Assembly (NCBI GenBank): GCA_964450755.1
Contig: CAYVDJ010000082.1
Location: 1 to 48,049 of the forward strand
Source: JAADDG01 sp964450755
GTDB lineage: Bacteria > Campylobacterota > Campylobacteria > Campylobacterales > JAADDG01
DNA: 48,049 bases
Reading direction: 5' to 3'
Part shown: positions 25,322-33,469 of the stretch, piece after piece
Layout: each line of letters begins with the position of its first letter
How positions within the stretch are numbered: the first letter of the stretch is position 1
Translations under genes and position numbers: made by a program
Notes under the pieces: generated by a model
Databases searched by the model: none
Seen by the model: only the letters and a program-made list of their open reading frames with translations
What the model was told of the DNA's origin: nothing

Positions 25322-25741
25322 CTATTTCTTCAGTTTTATTTTACACTCATCACAGAGTGTGGTTCCTATAATATTTGCATTTTTTATATTTTTGTTTGTA
25401 AGCTTTTTTAGTAGAGATTTACACTCTTCCAATGCTTCATTTACATAAAAATCTTCTATCTTGTTACAGTGAGTACAAACTACATGGATATGTGGTTCTA
25501 TATATATATCATATTTTGATTTTTCACTTGCACTTAGCGGAGTCAGTTCCAGCACTAGCCCTTCATCTTTAAGCATGTTTAAATTTTTATAAACAGTTGC
25601 CAAAGAAATTGACGGATAATCTTTTTTTATATTTTGATAAAGGTCATCTATCGTAGGATGATTTTTTTTATCCAATTCCCTAAGAATGCTAAGCCTTTGC
25701 GGTGTAGCCTTCAAACCGACTTCTTTAAGTTTCTCAATCAT
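25322..25741 (-). CDS. Fur/PerR-family metal- or peroxide-responsive repressor
   Basis: A 139-residue Fur-family protein. The winged-helix recognition segment SISLATVYKNLNMLKDEGLV lies at about 44-63, the dimer/metal region HIHVVCTHC at 84-92, and a second zinc-site pair CDEC at 130-133. The CxxC...CxxC arrangement and the HIHVVC sequence fit the PerR-like branch better than Fur, but histidine/aspartate sensing residues would have to be aligned to decide. A perfect inverted repeat in its promoter region (25755-25778) suggests autoregulation. It lies between dxs and the polysaccharide cluster, and both neighbours might be read through from it. Confidence 0.88.
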   Translation of the reverse strand: MIEKLKEVGLKATPQRLSILRELDKKNHPTIDDLYQNIKKDYPSISLATVYKNLNMLKDEGLVLELTPLSASEKSKYDIYIEPHIHVVCTHCNKIEDFYVNEALEECKSLLKKLTNKNIKNANIIGTTLCDECKIKLKK

Positions 25742-25754
25742 TATTTTTCTCCTT

Positions 25755-25778
25755 TTTGGTTAAAAAGTTTTAACCAAA
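25755..25778. promoter_or_regulatory. Perfect inverted repeat, putative operator of the Fur/PerR-like gene
   Basis: TTTGGTTAAAA-AG-TTTTAACCAAA: an 11-bp perfect inverted repeat with a 2-base centre, 14 bases upstream of the regulator's ATG. Fur-family operators are AT-rich inverted repeats of about this size. Its position over the promoter/leader fits negative autoregulation. Confidence 0.6.
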
Positions 25779-25821
25779 TATTTTTTACAATAAAATATAT
25801 TAGCATTTTTTTCTTTATAAG

Positions 25822-27660
25822 TCAATTAGAATTTAAAATATTTTTATTTATTTCTATTGCTATTTGATCCGGATCAATTTTAAGATATCTTTCAATTAAT
25901 TCAGTTTTCCCCTGAACAATAAAATCATCTTCATATTCAAATGTGGTTATTTTTACATCCGAGATACCCTCCTGTGCAAAAAATTCCAATACGGCACTTG
26001 CCACTCCGCCTTTTTTAACACTGTCACTAAAAACAAACCATTTTTTATATTTTTCAGAAAGTTTTTTTAACATCTCTTTATCAAGAGGTTTGACAAATCT
26101 AAGATCCAAAATTGCAGGGTCTGTACTATTTCTTATTCGCTTGTAAACTTCTACGGCTTTCCCGACACCGTTTCCAAATCCTACAAACAAAACTTTGTCT
26201 TTCCCCTCTTTTAGAAGCTGTGATTTACCCCTCTCAAAAGGAATCTCTTCAAACTCATCCATCGGCAAAAATGCTCCCCTTGGATACCTAAAAGCACACG
26301 GGGTTTTCATCTGATATGCAAATTCTACCGCATACTCCATACTTTTGGCACTTCTTGGTGCAAAGATGGTTATATGTGGTATAACTCTTAAAAAAGAGAT
26401 ATCAAACAACCCCTGATGAGTCTCTCCGTCCTCCCCGACAATTCCTGCTCTGTCGATAGCAAAAACCACCGGAAGTTTCATAATACAGGTATCATGAATG
26501 ATTTGATCATAAGCTCTTTGCAAAAATGTGGAATAAATAGCAATAAAGGGCTTAAATCCCTCCTTTGCCATTGCCGCCATCGAAGTTACGGCATGTTGTT
26601 CCGCAATTCCGACATCCCAAAAACGATTTGGATACTTTTCCAAAAGAGGCTTCATCCCTGTTCCACTTGGCATTGCAGCCGTTACACCTACAACATTCTC
26701 ATAAGATTCTGCCAACTTCATCAAAGCATTTCCGAAAAGTTCGGTGGCACTTTTTTGACTGACTCCGTTTTTTTTATAGGGAGTTCCCGTTTTTATATCA
26801 AAAGCTTTTACGCCGTGCCAGTGTTCATAATATCCTTCGGCTATCTTGTACCCTTTTCCTTTGATTGTCTGGGCATGGATAATAACAGGTTTTTTAAGCT
26901 CTTTTGCTATTTGATATACCTCTATAAGTCCCTCTATATCGTGTCCATCAACAGGACCTATATACTCAAGCCCCAACTCTTCAAAAAGCATTCCGGGAGT
27001 TATCAGTTTGATACTCTCCTCAAATCTTTTTGCCATATATGAAGCACTTTTTGGAAGATACTCCAAAAGCTGTTCGGTTTTTGCTTTGAATTTTTGATAA
27101 AACCTGCTTGCCATTTTTTGGGAAAGATAATTACTGATAGCCCCTATCGGTTTTGAGATACTCATCTCATTATCATTTAAAATGATGATACAGGGATATT
27201 TTCTGTCTCCAAGCTCATTCAAAGCTTCATACACCATTCCCGCACTCATAGAGCCGTCACCTATCAAAACGACAGGAACCCTATCCTCTTTTTTCAAGGC
27301 TATCGCTTTGGCGGCACCGGTGGCTATGGAGATGGAAGTTGAACTGTGTCCGGCTATAAAGTAGTCATATTCACTCTCTCTGGGCTTTGTAAAACCGCTT
27401 ATACCTTCAAATTGTCTTAAAGTATCAAATTTATCCCATCTGTCAGTTAAAAGTTTATGCGCATAAGCCTGATGTGAAACATCAAAAATAAACGGATCTT
27501 TTTTTGCATCAAATACAAAATGCATCGCAACTATCAAATCAACAGCCCCTAAGGGAGAACTTAGATGACCACCGTTCTTGCTTACTGTTTGCAATATTTT
27601 TTCTCTTATTTTGTCTGCCAAAGACTGTAGCTCTTCTACCGAGTAATGTTTGATATTCAT
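25822..27660 (-). CDS. dxs: 1-deoxy-D-xylulose-5-phosphate synthase
   Basis: Condenses pyruvate and glyceraldehyde 3-phosphate with thiamine diphosphate in the first step of the MEP isoprenoid pathway. The 612-residue protein has the ThDP-binding GDGSMSAGMVYEALNELG followed by NDNEMSIS near 145-175. It also has YIGPVDGHDIEGL, DVGIAEQHAVTSMAAMA with the catalytic Glu, and the transketolase C-terminal region DLRFVKPLD. The length is normal. It follows fliF-fliG-fliH, an arrangement common in Campylobacterota, and lies 24 bases after fliH. Confidence 0.97.
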   Translation of the reverse strand: MNIKHYSVEELQSLADKIREKILQTVSKNGGHLSSPLGAVDLIVAMHFVFDAKKDPFIFDVSHQAYAHKLLTDRWDKFDTLRQFEGISGFTKPRESEYDYFIAGHSSTSISIATGAAKAIALKKEDRVPVVLIGDGSMSAGMVYEALNELGDRKYPCIIILNDNEMSISKPIGAISNYLSQKMASRFYQKFKAKTEQLLEYLPKSASYMAKRFEESIKLITPGMLFEELGLEYIGPVDGHDIEGLIEVYQIAKELKKPVIIHAQTIKGKGYKIAEGYYEHWHGVKAFDIKTGTPYKKNGVSQKSATELFGNALMKLAESYENVVGVTAAMPSGTGMKPLLEKYPNRFWDVGIAEQHAVTSMAAMAKEGFKPFIAIYSTFLQRAYDQIIHDTCIMKLPVVFAIDRAGIVGEDGETHQGLFDISFLRVIPHITIFAPRSAKSMEYAVEFAYQMKTPCAFRYPRGAFLPMDEFEEIPFERGKSQLLKEGKDKVLFVGFGNGVGKAVEVYKRIRNSTDPAILDLRFVKPLDKEMLKKLSEKYKKWFVFSDSVKKGGVASAVLEFFAQEGISDVKITTFEYEDDFIVQGKTELIERYLKIDPDQIAIEINKNILNSN

Positions 27661-27684
27661 TATTTTTCTTCTTTTTGAATTTAT

Positions 27685-28467
27685 TTATGAGGAAAAGAGT
27701 AATTTTTTGATATTCTCAAGCCTTTGAGAAACAGTACCGTCAATATTCCCGACATCACTTAAAATAATTACTCCCCCCTGCTCTACCGTATCATCGGATA
27801 GAACTTCGATTACGGAATCTGAATTAAAATGCTCTTTTATATAATTAAAATCATTAGAATTTACTTTTATAGTTATTTTAGTAGCATTTTCTAATTCTTT
27901 TATAAGATTTTCCGAAAGAGAGAGGGCAACTTTTTGCGGATTTTCTTCAATCTCTTTTGCTATAACCTCTTTTGCTATCTCAAAAGCGCTTTTGGGAAGT
28001 TCATCTTCTGCTTTTTTATAAAATTCATTGATATTTTTTATACTTTTTTCAAGTTCTTCAATAGAACTTAAATATTTTTTTTGTAACTCTTCACTATGCT
28101 TTTCAAAGTCTTTCTTTGTCTCCTCCAAAGACTCTTTTTTAACCTCTTCATAAATAATATCTTTCTCTTTTTGAAGTTTTTCTTCAAACTCTTCTAAGAG
28201 TTTTTCATTTTGCATCTGAAGTTCTACTATCGTGGAGGAGAGTTCTTCTATCTTTTTTAAAAGTTCTTCCACTGTTTTACTGTTGTCATCAGTTGATTCA
28301 ACCGGTTTATTATCTGTTTCAAAGAGGCTTTCTTGAACCGTATTTACAATCTCCTTTTCCTCTTTTTTTTCGCTTAGAGGCTTTTTGCTGATATTATCAA
28401 GCTGTATAAAATGATATTTTTCTATCTTGTGTTTATAAAGTTCATCCTCCCTTATCAGATTTTTCAC
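27685..28467 (-). CDS. fliH: Flagellar export/assembly protein FliH
   Basis: FliH regulates the flagellar export ATPase FliI. The 260-residue product has a charged N-terminus, a long coiled coil about 65-165 (KTVEELLKKIEELSSTIVEL...) and a C-terminal FliH/V-ATPase-E-like domain (FEIAKEVIAKEIEENPQKVA, then EQGGVIILSDVGNIDGTVSQ). The start is a GTG at 28465-28467 with GGGAG upstream. Its place after fliG and the domain order support the name, although FliH sequences diverge strongly. Confidence 0.88.
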   Translation of the reverse strand: MKNLIREDELYKHKIEKYHFIQLDNISKKPLSEKKEEKEIVNTVQESLFETDNKPVESTDDNSKTVEELLKKIEELSSTIVELQMQNEKLLEEFEEKLQKEKDIIYEEVKKESLEETKKDFEKHSEELQKKYLSSIEELEKSIKNINEFYKKAEDELPKSAFEIAKEVIAKEIEENPQKVALSLSENLIKELENATKITIKVNSNDFNYIKEHFNSDSVIEVLSDDTVEQGGVIILSDVGNIDGTVSQRLENIKKLLFSS

Positions 28468-28509
28468 CTGTAAATCTCCCGATTTTCCCTGATTGTATTT
28501 TTAAACATA

Positions 28510-29538
28510 CTACTCTATCATCTCCTCAGACTCCCCTATCTGAATAATTCCCTGTTCGGCAAGTTTTTGAACCTCTTCTACTATCTTTCTTTGAGCCTCT
28601 TCAACCTCTTTTACCTTAACAGCTCCCAAAAACTGCATCTCTTCCAAAAAGGCTTCTCTTGCTCTTTCGGACATATTGCCCATAAACTTCTCTCTTAACT
28701 CATCTCCGGCACCTTTTAGAGCTATCATCAGATCTTTTTTATCAACTATTTTGAGAACTTCTCTTGCGGCATTATTGTCAAGTTTGCTGATATCTTCAAA
28801 AGTAAACATCATATCTTTGATGGTAGCGGCAAGACTCTCGTCTGTTTGTTCTATGATATTTAAAGTGGCTTTGGTACTGTTTTGTCCGAGTCTGTTTAAT
28901 ATCTCCGCAACGGTTCTTGGACCTCCTATCTCAACTTTATAACTTGTTAATGATTCGAGTTTGTTTTCCAAAACGGCAGAAACCCTTTTTATAACGGTAG
29001 GAGAAATATCTCCCAAATTTGCCATTCTAAGCACAACCTGAGCTCTTAGTTCATCCGGAAAAAAGGAGAGTGTTTCAGCAGCGTTGGCAGGATCCATGTG
29101 TGCTACTATCAAAGCAATGGTTTGAGGATGTTCGTTTATTATAAAATCAGCCAACTGTTGGGGTTTTACCTGATCAAGATAACTGAAACTTTGCGCTTTG
29201 TCCAGACTTTTGGAGAGTTTGTCAAGAATACGAAGAGCTTCATCCTGCCCGAATGTTCTAAAAAGTATCTCTTTGGCATACTCTATACCGCCACTTCTTA
29301 TGTATTGGTTGGATTGCAAAACGGCATAAAACTCCTCCAAAACCGCTGCGGCTATCTGTCTGTCCACACTCTTTGCGGTAACGATATATTTGGATATCTC
29401 CGTTACCATCTCCACATCCATATTGGTAAAGATATTTGAAGTGATATCTTCTCCCAACTGGATAAGAAATATTGCTATCTTTTCAGGCATACTAAGCTCT
29501 TCATAAACAGCTTTTTGTTCCGGTTTTAGAGTAATCAT
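28510..29538 (-). CDS. fliG: Flagellar motor switch protein FliG
   Basis: Rotor protein that links the MS ring (FliF) to FliM/FliN and takes torque from the stator. The 342-residue product contains the N-terminal FliF-binding domain (SMPEKIAIFLIQLGED), the middle-domain motif INEHPQTIALIVAHMDP (EHPQ near 135-138) and the C-terminal torque-helix region with KDLMIALKGAGDELREKF. The length is normal. It lies 3 bases after fliF. Confidence 0.97.
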   Translation of the reverse strand: MITLKPEQKAVYEELSMPEKIAIFLIQLGEDITSNIFTNMDVEMVTEISKYIVTAKSVDRQIAAAVLEEFYAVLQSNQYIRSGGIEYAKEILFRTFGQDEALRILDKLSKSLDKAQSFSYLDQVKPQQLADFIINEHPQTIALIVAHMDPANAAETLSFFPDELRAQVVLRMANLGDISPTVIKRVSAVLENKLESLTSYKVEIGGPRTVAEILNRLGQNSTKATLNIIEQTDESLAATIKDMMFTFEDISKLDNNAAREVLKIVDKKDLMIALKGAGDELREKFMGNMSERAREAFLEEMQFLGAVKVKEVEEAQRKIVEEVQKLAEQGIIQIGESEEMIE

Positions 29539-29541
29539 TTT

Positions 29542-31242
29542 TTACTTCTCTCCTTCAAACTCATTGACACTTCTTAACATCGTCTGCAAAATGTTGGAAA
29601 CTTCTTCGGGATTCTCTTCCGCAATCGTTTTAATCTTTTCCAAAAGAACATCATATTTTAACTCTTCTTCGTTAAACTGTTCTCCAAGTCCCAACTCCTC
29701 TTCTACCCTCTTTTTGATATTTTTATACTGTTCAAGAGTATCTTCTGCCGCCTCTTTTTCATCTTCAAGCACAATCCGCTCCAAAGCGCTCTCTTCCTCT
29801 TTTGTCTCTTCAAGCATTTTATGGGAAAAAGGCAATACGACTTTTCGATAGAAAACAAAAAGCAAAAGTGCAGCTATCAAAAATTTGATAACAGGCGCAA
29901 TAGGATGCATCATGGCAGCTGTTTTTTCCATTAGAGTTTTCGTAATGGGAACTTTGCTTTTCAAACCTGCCATTCTAAATTCAAAATTACTGACTGTTAC
30001 TTCATCGCCTCTCTTTTTATCATATCCGATACTGTTTTTAACTATATCGGTAATCTGTGCCAACTCTTTTGGAGAGAGAGGAATATACTCCACCTCACTG
30101 CTCTCTTTACCCTCTTTATCCTTTTTGTACTGATATTTTCCGTCAACCACAACAGCTGCCGTTATCCTTTTCAGCTTTGCAAACTCCCCTTTTTTATTTG
30201 TTACCTTTTTTGATATTTCATAGTTTGTTGTAGTAGAACTTTTTTGATATTTTTGGGTGATCTTTTTGGATTCTATCCCTTTAACGGCTCCTATATTGCT
30301 GATGGCTCCCGGTACGCCGCCTGTTTCTCTGGGCTCTTCTCCTTCTCTTTTCTCCTCCGTAGTCTGTTCGCTTCGCGGAACTGATTCTGGATCATAATAT
30401 TCGCTTACCGTATCCTCTCTTGAGAAATCAAAATCTATCGAAACTTTTGCAACTACTTTATGTTCTCCTCCCACAATGGGAGCCAAAAGATTGACAATTT
30501 TTTGTTCATAGGCTCTTTCAAACTCCTTTTTGTATTTTATCTGGGAAGCTATAAGTTCGCTTTGCATCAGATCTTTACTACCCAAAGGTTCTCCGTTTTG
30601 ATTGACAAGTTTTACATTTTCGGTTGTCAATTTGGGTACTGCCGCCGCAATGATATTTTTGATACCCATTATCTGTTTGGGAGAAAGCTTTGTATAGGGT
30701 TTGATCGTCAAAGAGACCGAAGCACTGGGAGGTATGCTCTTTTGTGTAAAAACACTCTCTTTTGGCAAAGCTATATGAACAACGGCTCTCTCTATCGGTT
30801 CTAAACTCTCTATCGTTTTGGAAAGTTCACCTTCAAGCGCTCTTAGATATCTTATCCTCTGCTCAAAATCGGTAGCGCCAAACTGCTGTTTGTCAAAAAG
30901 TTCAAATCCGACTTTGGAATTTTTAGGAATACCCAAAGAGGCTATTTTTATCCGCTCTTTGTAAACAACATTTTTGGGAACTTTGATGGTTCCTTCATTT
31001 ACTATCTCATAGGAAATTTTATCGGTTTCTAACTGCTGAATAACAAAAGCGGAATCTTTGGGATCCAATTTGTCAAACAAAATGGCATAATTTTTTCCAC
31101 CTGCCGAAGATGACTTATAAAGAATCAAAAAAGTCAAAAACCCTATTATCACAAAAAGAGCAACACCTATAATAATCTTTTGTTTGACACTCAGCTTATT
31201 ATAGATCTCACTTATTTGCTGTAACAGAGTTTTAAAATCCAT
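29542..31242 (-). CDS. fliF: Flagellar MS-ring protein FliF
   Basis: Forms the membrane/supramembrane ring on which the flagellar motor is built. The 566-residue protein has membrane segments at about 24-46 (IIIGVALFVIIGFLTFLILY) and 445-466 (PVIKFLIAALLLFVFYR). Between them are YscJ/FliF ring-building domains (RIRYLRALEGELSKTIESLE; HIALPKESVF), and the C-terminal cytoplasmic tail for FliG ends EEVSNILQTMLRSVNEFEGE. The GGAG ribosome site lies in a leader segment of which a diverged second copy occurs at 33394-33436 (see repeat entries). Confidence 0.97.
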   Translation of the reverse strand: MDFKTLLQQISEIYNKLSVKQKIIIGVALFVIIGFLTFLILYKSSSAGGKNYAILFDKLDPKDSAFVIQQLETDKISYEIVNEGTIKVPKNVVYKERIKIASLGIPKNSKVGFELFDKQQFGATDFEQRIRYLRALEGELSKTIESLEPIERAVVHIALPKESVFTQKSIPPSASVSLTIKPYTKLSPKQIMGIKNIIAAAVPKLTTENVKLVNQNGEPLGSKDLMQSELIASQIKYKKEFERAYEQKIVNLLAPIVGGEHKVVAKVSIDFDFSREDTVSEYYDPESVPRSEQTTEEKREGEEPRETGGVPGAISNIGAVKGIESKKITQKYQKSSTTTNYEISKKVTNKKGEFAKLKRITAAVVVDGKYQYKKDKEGKESSEVEYIPLSPKELAQITDIVKNSIGYDKKRGDEVTVSNFEFRMAGLKSKVPITKTLMEKTAAMMHPIAPVIKFLIAALLLFVFYRKVVLPFSHKMLEETKEEESALERIVLEDEKEAAEDTLEQYKNIKKRVEEELGLGEQFNEEELKYDVLLEKIKTIAEENPEEVSNILQTMLRSVNEFEGEK

Positions 31243-31390
31243 TTTTTACTCCACAATATAACTTAAGTTTTTCAATTGAAGGTATTATTTTATGACTCCT
31301 TGGAGGTACGATTTTAGTCGTACCAACCAATTTGACAAAACCTATTCTTCGTTTGAATATCGTATATCTGTACATATCTCTATACATCAT
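31232..31390 (-). CDS. Possible 52-residue ORF in the fliF leader (doubtful)
   Basis: Reading MMYRDMYRYTIFKRRIG..., this open frame spans the fliF leader, including the palindrome at 31305-31324 and the repeat block, and ends 11 bases inside fliF (TTTTAA). Its middle, TTKIVPPRSHKIIPSIEKLK, is partly echoed (TKIVPL) by the second repeat copy at 33394-33436. No good ribosome site was seen. It may be only a translated repeat rather than a gene. Confidence 0.2.
   Translation of the reverse strand: MMYRDMYRYTIFKRRIGFVKLVGTTKIVPPRSHKIIPSIEKLKLYCGVKNGF
31248..31318. repeat. Left copy of cassette-flanking direct repeat (fliF leader)
   Basis: Block 1 (31248-31274) is 25/27 identical to 33394-33420, core ACTCCACAATATAA. 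Block 2 (31303-31318, GAGGTACGATTTTAGT) is 16/16 identical to 33421-33436. In this copy the blocks are separated by 28 extra bases (31275-31302). It includes the fliF ribosome site. Confidence 0.8.
31305..31324. repeat. Perfect inverted repeat in the fliF leader
   Basis: GGTACGA-TTTTAG-TCGTACC, a 7-bp perfect stem with a 6-base loop, extended outward by TTGG/CCAA (31300-31303 and 31327-31330) after a small bulge. It could act as a terminator/attenuator or as the end of a small mobile sequence. The right repeat copy keeps only a partial version. Confidence 0.65.
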
Positions 31391-31415
31391 GGAATAAAAA
31401 TTCATTCATACCTTT

Positions 31416-31919
31416 CTATATTAAATCTTTTAAATTAGGTATCGGTTTGGTTGCTTCACTTGTCAAAATAGCTTTTATCCTTATCTTATAAATTTCTTCA
31501 TATCTCTCTTGTTGAATTTTATTTAATATCCCGTTTGTAATAATTATAAATTTTTGAACAACTTTTTTATTATCAATATTTTCAAAACATCCGATTATCT
31601 TTTTATATACCTCTCTCTCCTTTGTGAAAGAGAGTTGATAAAAAGCTTTTTTTATTTCGCCAAATCCTTTTAGTTCAACTAAAAACGATATTTTTTTATT
31701 ATTACTCCGATACAAAAATATTGCATCACATTTTGGTTTGTTATCGGTAATTATACATTTATCTATAATTGCAACTAAAGCTTCCGCATCATTTTTTATA
31801 CTCAAACTTACACTTTTTCCCTTTTCGCCGATTGTCAGTTTATCTATGCACTCATTTCTGTATGAATTATATTTTTTACAAATACAATTTTTGTCTTTTA
31901 TACAACTATCTATTTTCAA
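31416..31919 (-). CDS. PD-(D/E)xK-like small protein with Cys-rich N-terminus, partner of the upstream ATPase
   Basis: A 167-residue protein I cannot place in a named family. KCDAIFLYR...FLVELKG gives Asp65, Glu82 and Lys84, followed by AFYQL with Gln95. This matches the D...ExK...Q pattern of the PD-(D/E)xK nuclease fold, and the inference is from that motif only. The N-terminus has four cysteines (6, 12, 14, 24), a possible zinc or iron-sulphur site. The start is TTG at 31917-31919, overlapping the ATPase stop by 14 bases; no ATG occurs in the frame, so the TTG (or another non-ATG codon) must be used. The overlap implies translational coupling and a joint function, probably as an effector nuclease. 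Confidence 0.65.
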   Translation of the reverse strand: MKIDSCIKDKNCICKKYNSYRNECIDKLTIGEKGKSVSLSIKNDAEALVAIIDKCIITDNKPKCDAIFLYRSNNKKISFLVELKGFGEIKKAFYQLSFTKEREVYKKIIGCFENIDNKKVVQKFIIITNGILNKIQQERYEEIYKIRIKAILTSEATKPIPNLKDLI

Positions 31920-33348
31920 ACTCTATATCTCTCATTTTATCATATAACATAGTTAAGTGATTAAAATTATGCAATAACTTGTCATCTATCAAACCTATCT
32001 TGTCATCTAAAAGTTCAATATAATCTTTTTCTTTTAGCAAATAAGCTTTTAAATTTTTTGGATCTAAGGGTTCTATATTTTTTATATCATTATCCGTAAT
32101 TTTTTTGTTTCTGATTTTAAATTTTTTTAGATGATTGTTAAAAGATTCTATTACATAAGGACTGTGTGTCGAAATAAATATTTGCATACCTTTATTTGCC
32201 AAAATTACTAAAAACTGCACAATATCATCTATAAGTTTTGGATGCATATTCGCTTCCGGTTCGTCCCAAAACAAAATACTTTTATTATCAAGTGCGGAAT
32301 TTGATAAAAGATAGTAAAGCAAAGCTATTTTTCTATATCCCTCTGCTACGAGATGCATTTCATATCTTTTATTTTCTTTGATTAAATAAAACCTGCCATC
32401 AATGATTTTTACTTTTGCATTTAATATTTTTTCCATTTTTTCGGCAATATCAGATAATTGATTTTGTTTTTGCAAGGGTTTTTCCAAAACTCTTGCAAGT
32501 TCATAATAGGTCTTGTCAAATTCAAGATATCTTTCTTCATACAAGATTCTAAAGCCTTTATAAAAAGATAACGGCTCTTTTGTCGGAATAAAAACTGTCT
32601 TCTTTCTTAGAGGTTTAAAATCAAAATCATCCATATATTTTGAGACCTCTTTTTTGGCAATTTCACCAAATTTAAAAGATATTTTATATGAAAAGAAATC
32701 GATACTTATTTTTGTCTCTTTTTTTTCTATATTAACCAAATTTCCAAGTTTATCAGGTTTAAATACTTCTATCAAATTTTTGGCAATGACTCTCTTTTTT
32801 TCATAATCCGAATTTTCATTTTCCAATGCCATCTGATTATTGGAGAGTAAAACTGCGTATAAAAGTTTTAATATCTGACTTTTCCCGCTTCCGTTTTCTC
32901 CTATAAAAATATTTATATTTGAAAATCGGATATTTCCGTTTTTTAAAGACATAAAGTCATATGTCGTCAAACTTGAAATAAAAAAATCTTCAATTACTTC
33001 CTGTAAAGATATATTGTCATCCAATTGTTTTATGAGAGATTGTTTATTGATTTTTACAATTGCATGAGTATAGCTCCCTCTTGGCTTAAAATAGATATTG
33101 TCTTTTAGTTTTGTCCAATTATCTGTATAAATTGTTCTGCCGTTTTTTGGATTGTTTTTACATTTTGCATAATATTTTATATATGAACCGTCAGTCAAAA
33201 ATAAAATATCATCTTTTTTTATATTGTTTATAATATTTGAATATGTTCCGTCGGTATATGTATTTTGCCAATAACTTTTTTTCAAAAATTCTTCTGTTTT
33301 GTCATCCAATCCTCCATATTTTGCTCTGACCAAATAATAATTTTTCAT
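31906..33348 (-). CDS. ABC-type (SMC/AAA_21-like) ATPase with N-terminal EVE/PUA-like domain
   Basis: A 480-residue two-domain protein. Residues about 1-105 (YYLVRAKYGG..., FLKKSYWQNTYTD near 21-33, NIKKDDILFL near 42-51, GRTIYTDNW near 70-78, then a YFKPRGSY block) resemble the EVE/PUA-like domain at the N-terminus of McrB-type ATPases, thought to read modified bases. Residues from about 130 form an ABC-type ATPase: Walker A GENGSGKS at 150-157, signature-like LVAEGYRK at 333-340, Walker B SILFWDEPE at 357-365 and H-loop STHSP at 393-397. There is no C-terminal TOPRIM domain as in OLD nucleases. It is followed by an overlapping PD-(D/E)xK-like gene and flanked by direct repeats between hisC and fliF. 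A role in defence is inference. Confidence 0.78.
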   Translation of the reverse strand: MKNYYLVRAKYGGLDDKTEEFLKKSYWQNTYTDGTYSNIINNIKKDDILFLTDGSYIKYYAKCKNNPKNGRTIYTDNWTKLKDNIYFKPRGSYTHAIVKINKQSLIKQLDDNISLQEVIEDFFISSLTTYDFMSLKNGNIRFSNINIFIGENGSGKSQILKLLYAVLLSNNQMALENENSDYEKKRVIAKNLIEVFKPDKLGNLVNIEKKETKISIDFFSYKISFKFGEIAKKEVSKYMDDFDFKPLRKKTVFIPTKEPLSFYKGFRILYEERYLEFDKTYYELARVLEKPLQKQNQLSDIAEKMEKILNAKVKIIDGRFYLIKENKRYEMHLVAEGYRKIALLYYLLSNSALDNKSILFWDEPEANMHPKLIDDIVQFLVILANKGMQIFISTHSPYVIESFNNHLKKFKIRNKKITDNDIKNIEPLDPKNLKAYLLKEKDYIELLDDKIGLIDDKLLHNFNHLTMLYDKMRDIEFENR

Positions 33349-33393
33349 TCTCTACTCCAAAAATATCCATATTTTAACTCAAGGGCATCTCTC

Positions 33394-33436
33394 ACTCCAC
33401 AATATAATTTAAATTTTTCAGAGGTACGATTTTAGT
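33394..33436. repeat. Right copy of cassette-flanking direct repeat
   Basis: A compact copy of the fliF-leader repeat lying between hisC (stop at 33470) and the EVE-ATPase start. Blocks 33394-33420 and 33421-33436 are adjacent here, without the 28 bases found between them in the left copy. With the left copy it brackets the two-gene cassette. Confidence 0.8.
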
Positions 33437-33469
33437 ACTTCCTTTTGGCAGGAACACAGTTTATATCCT

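Noticed and set aside
31906..33348. OLD-family nuclease or PARIS AriA
   Set aside because: No C-terminal TOPRIM domain is visible and the partner protein lacks DUF4435-like features; the N-terminal domain is also extra.
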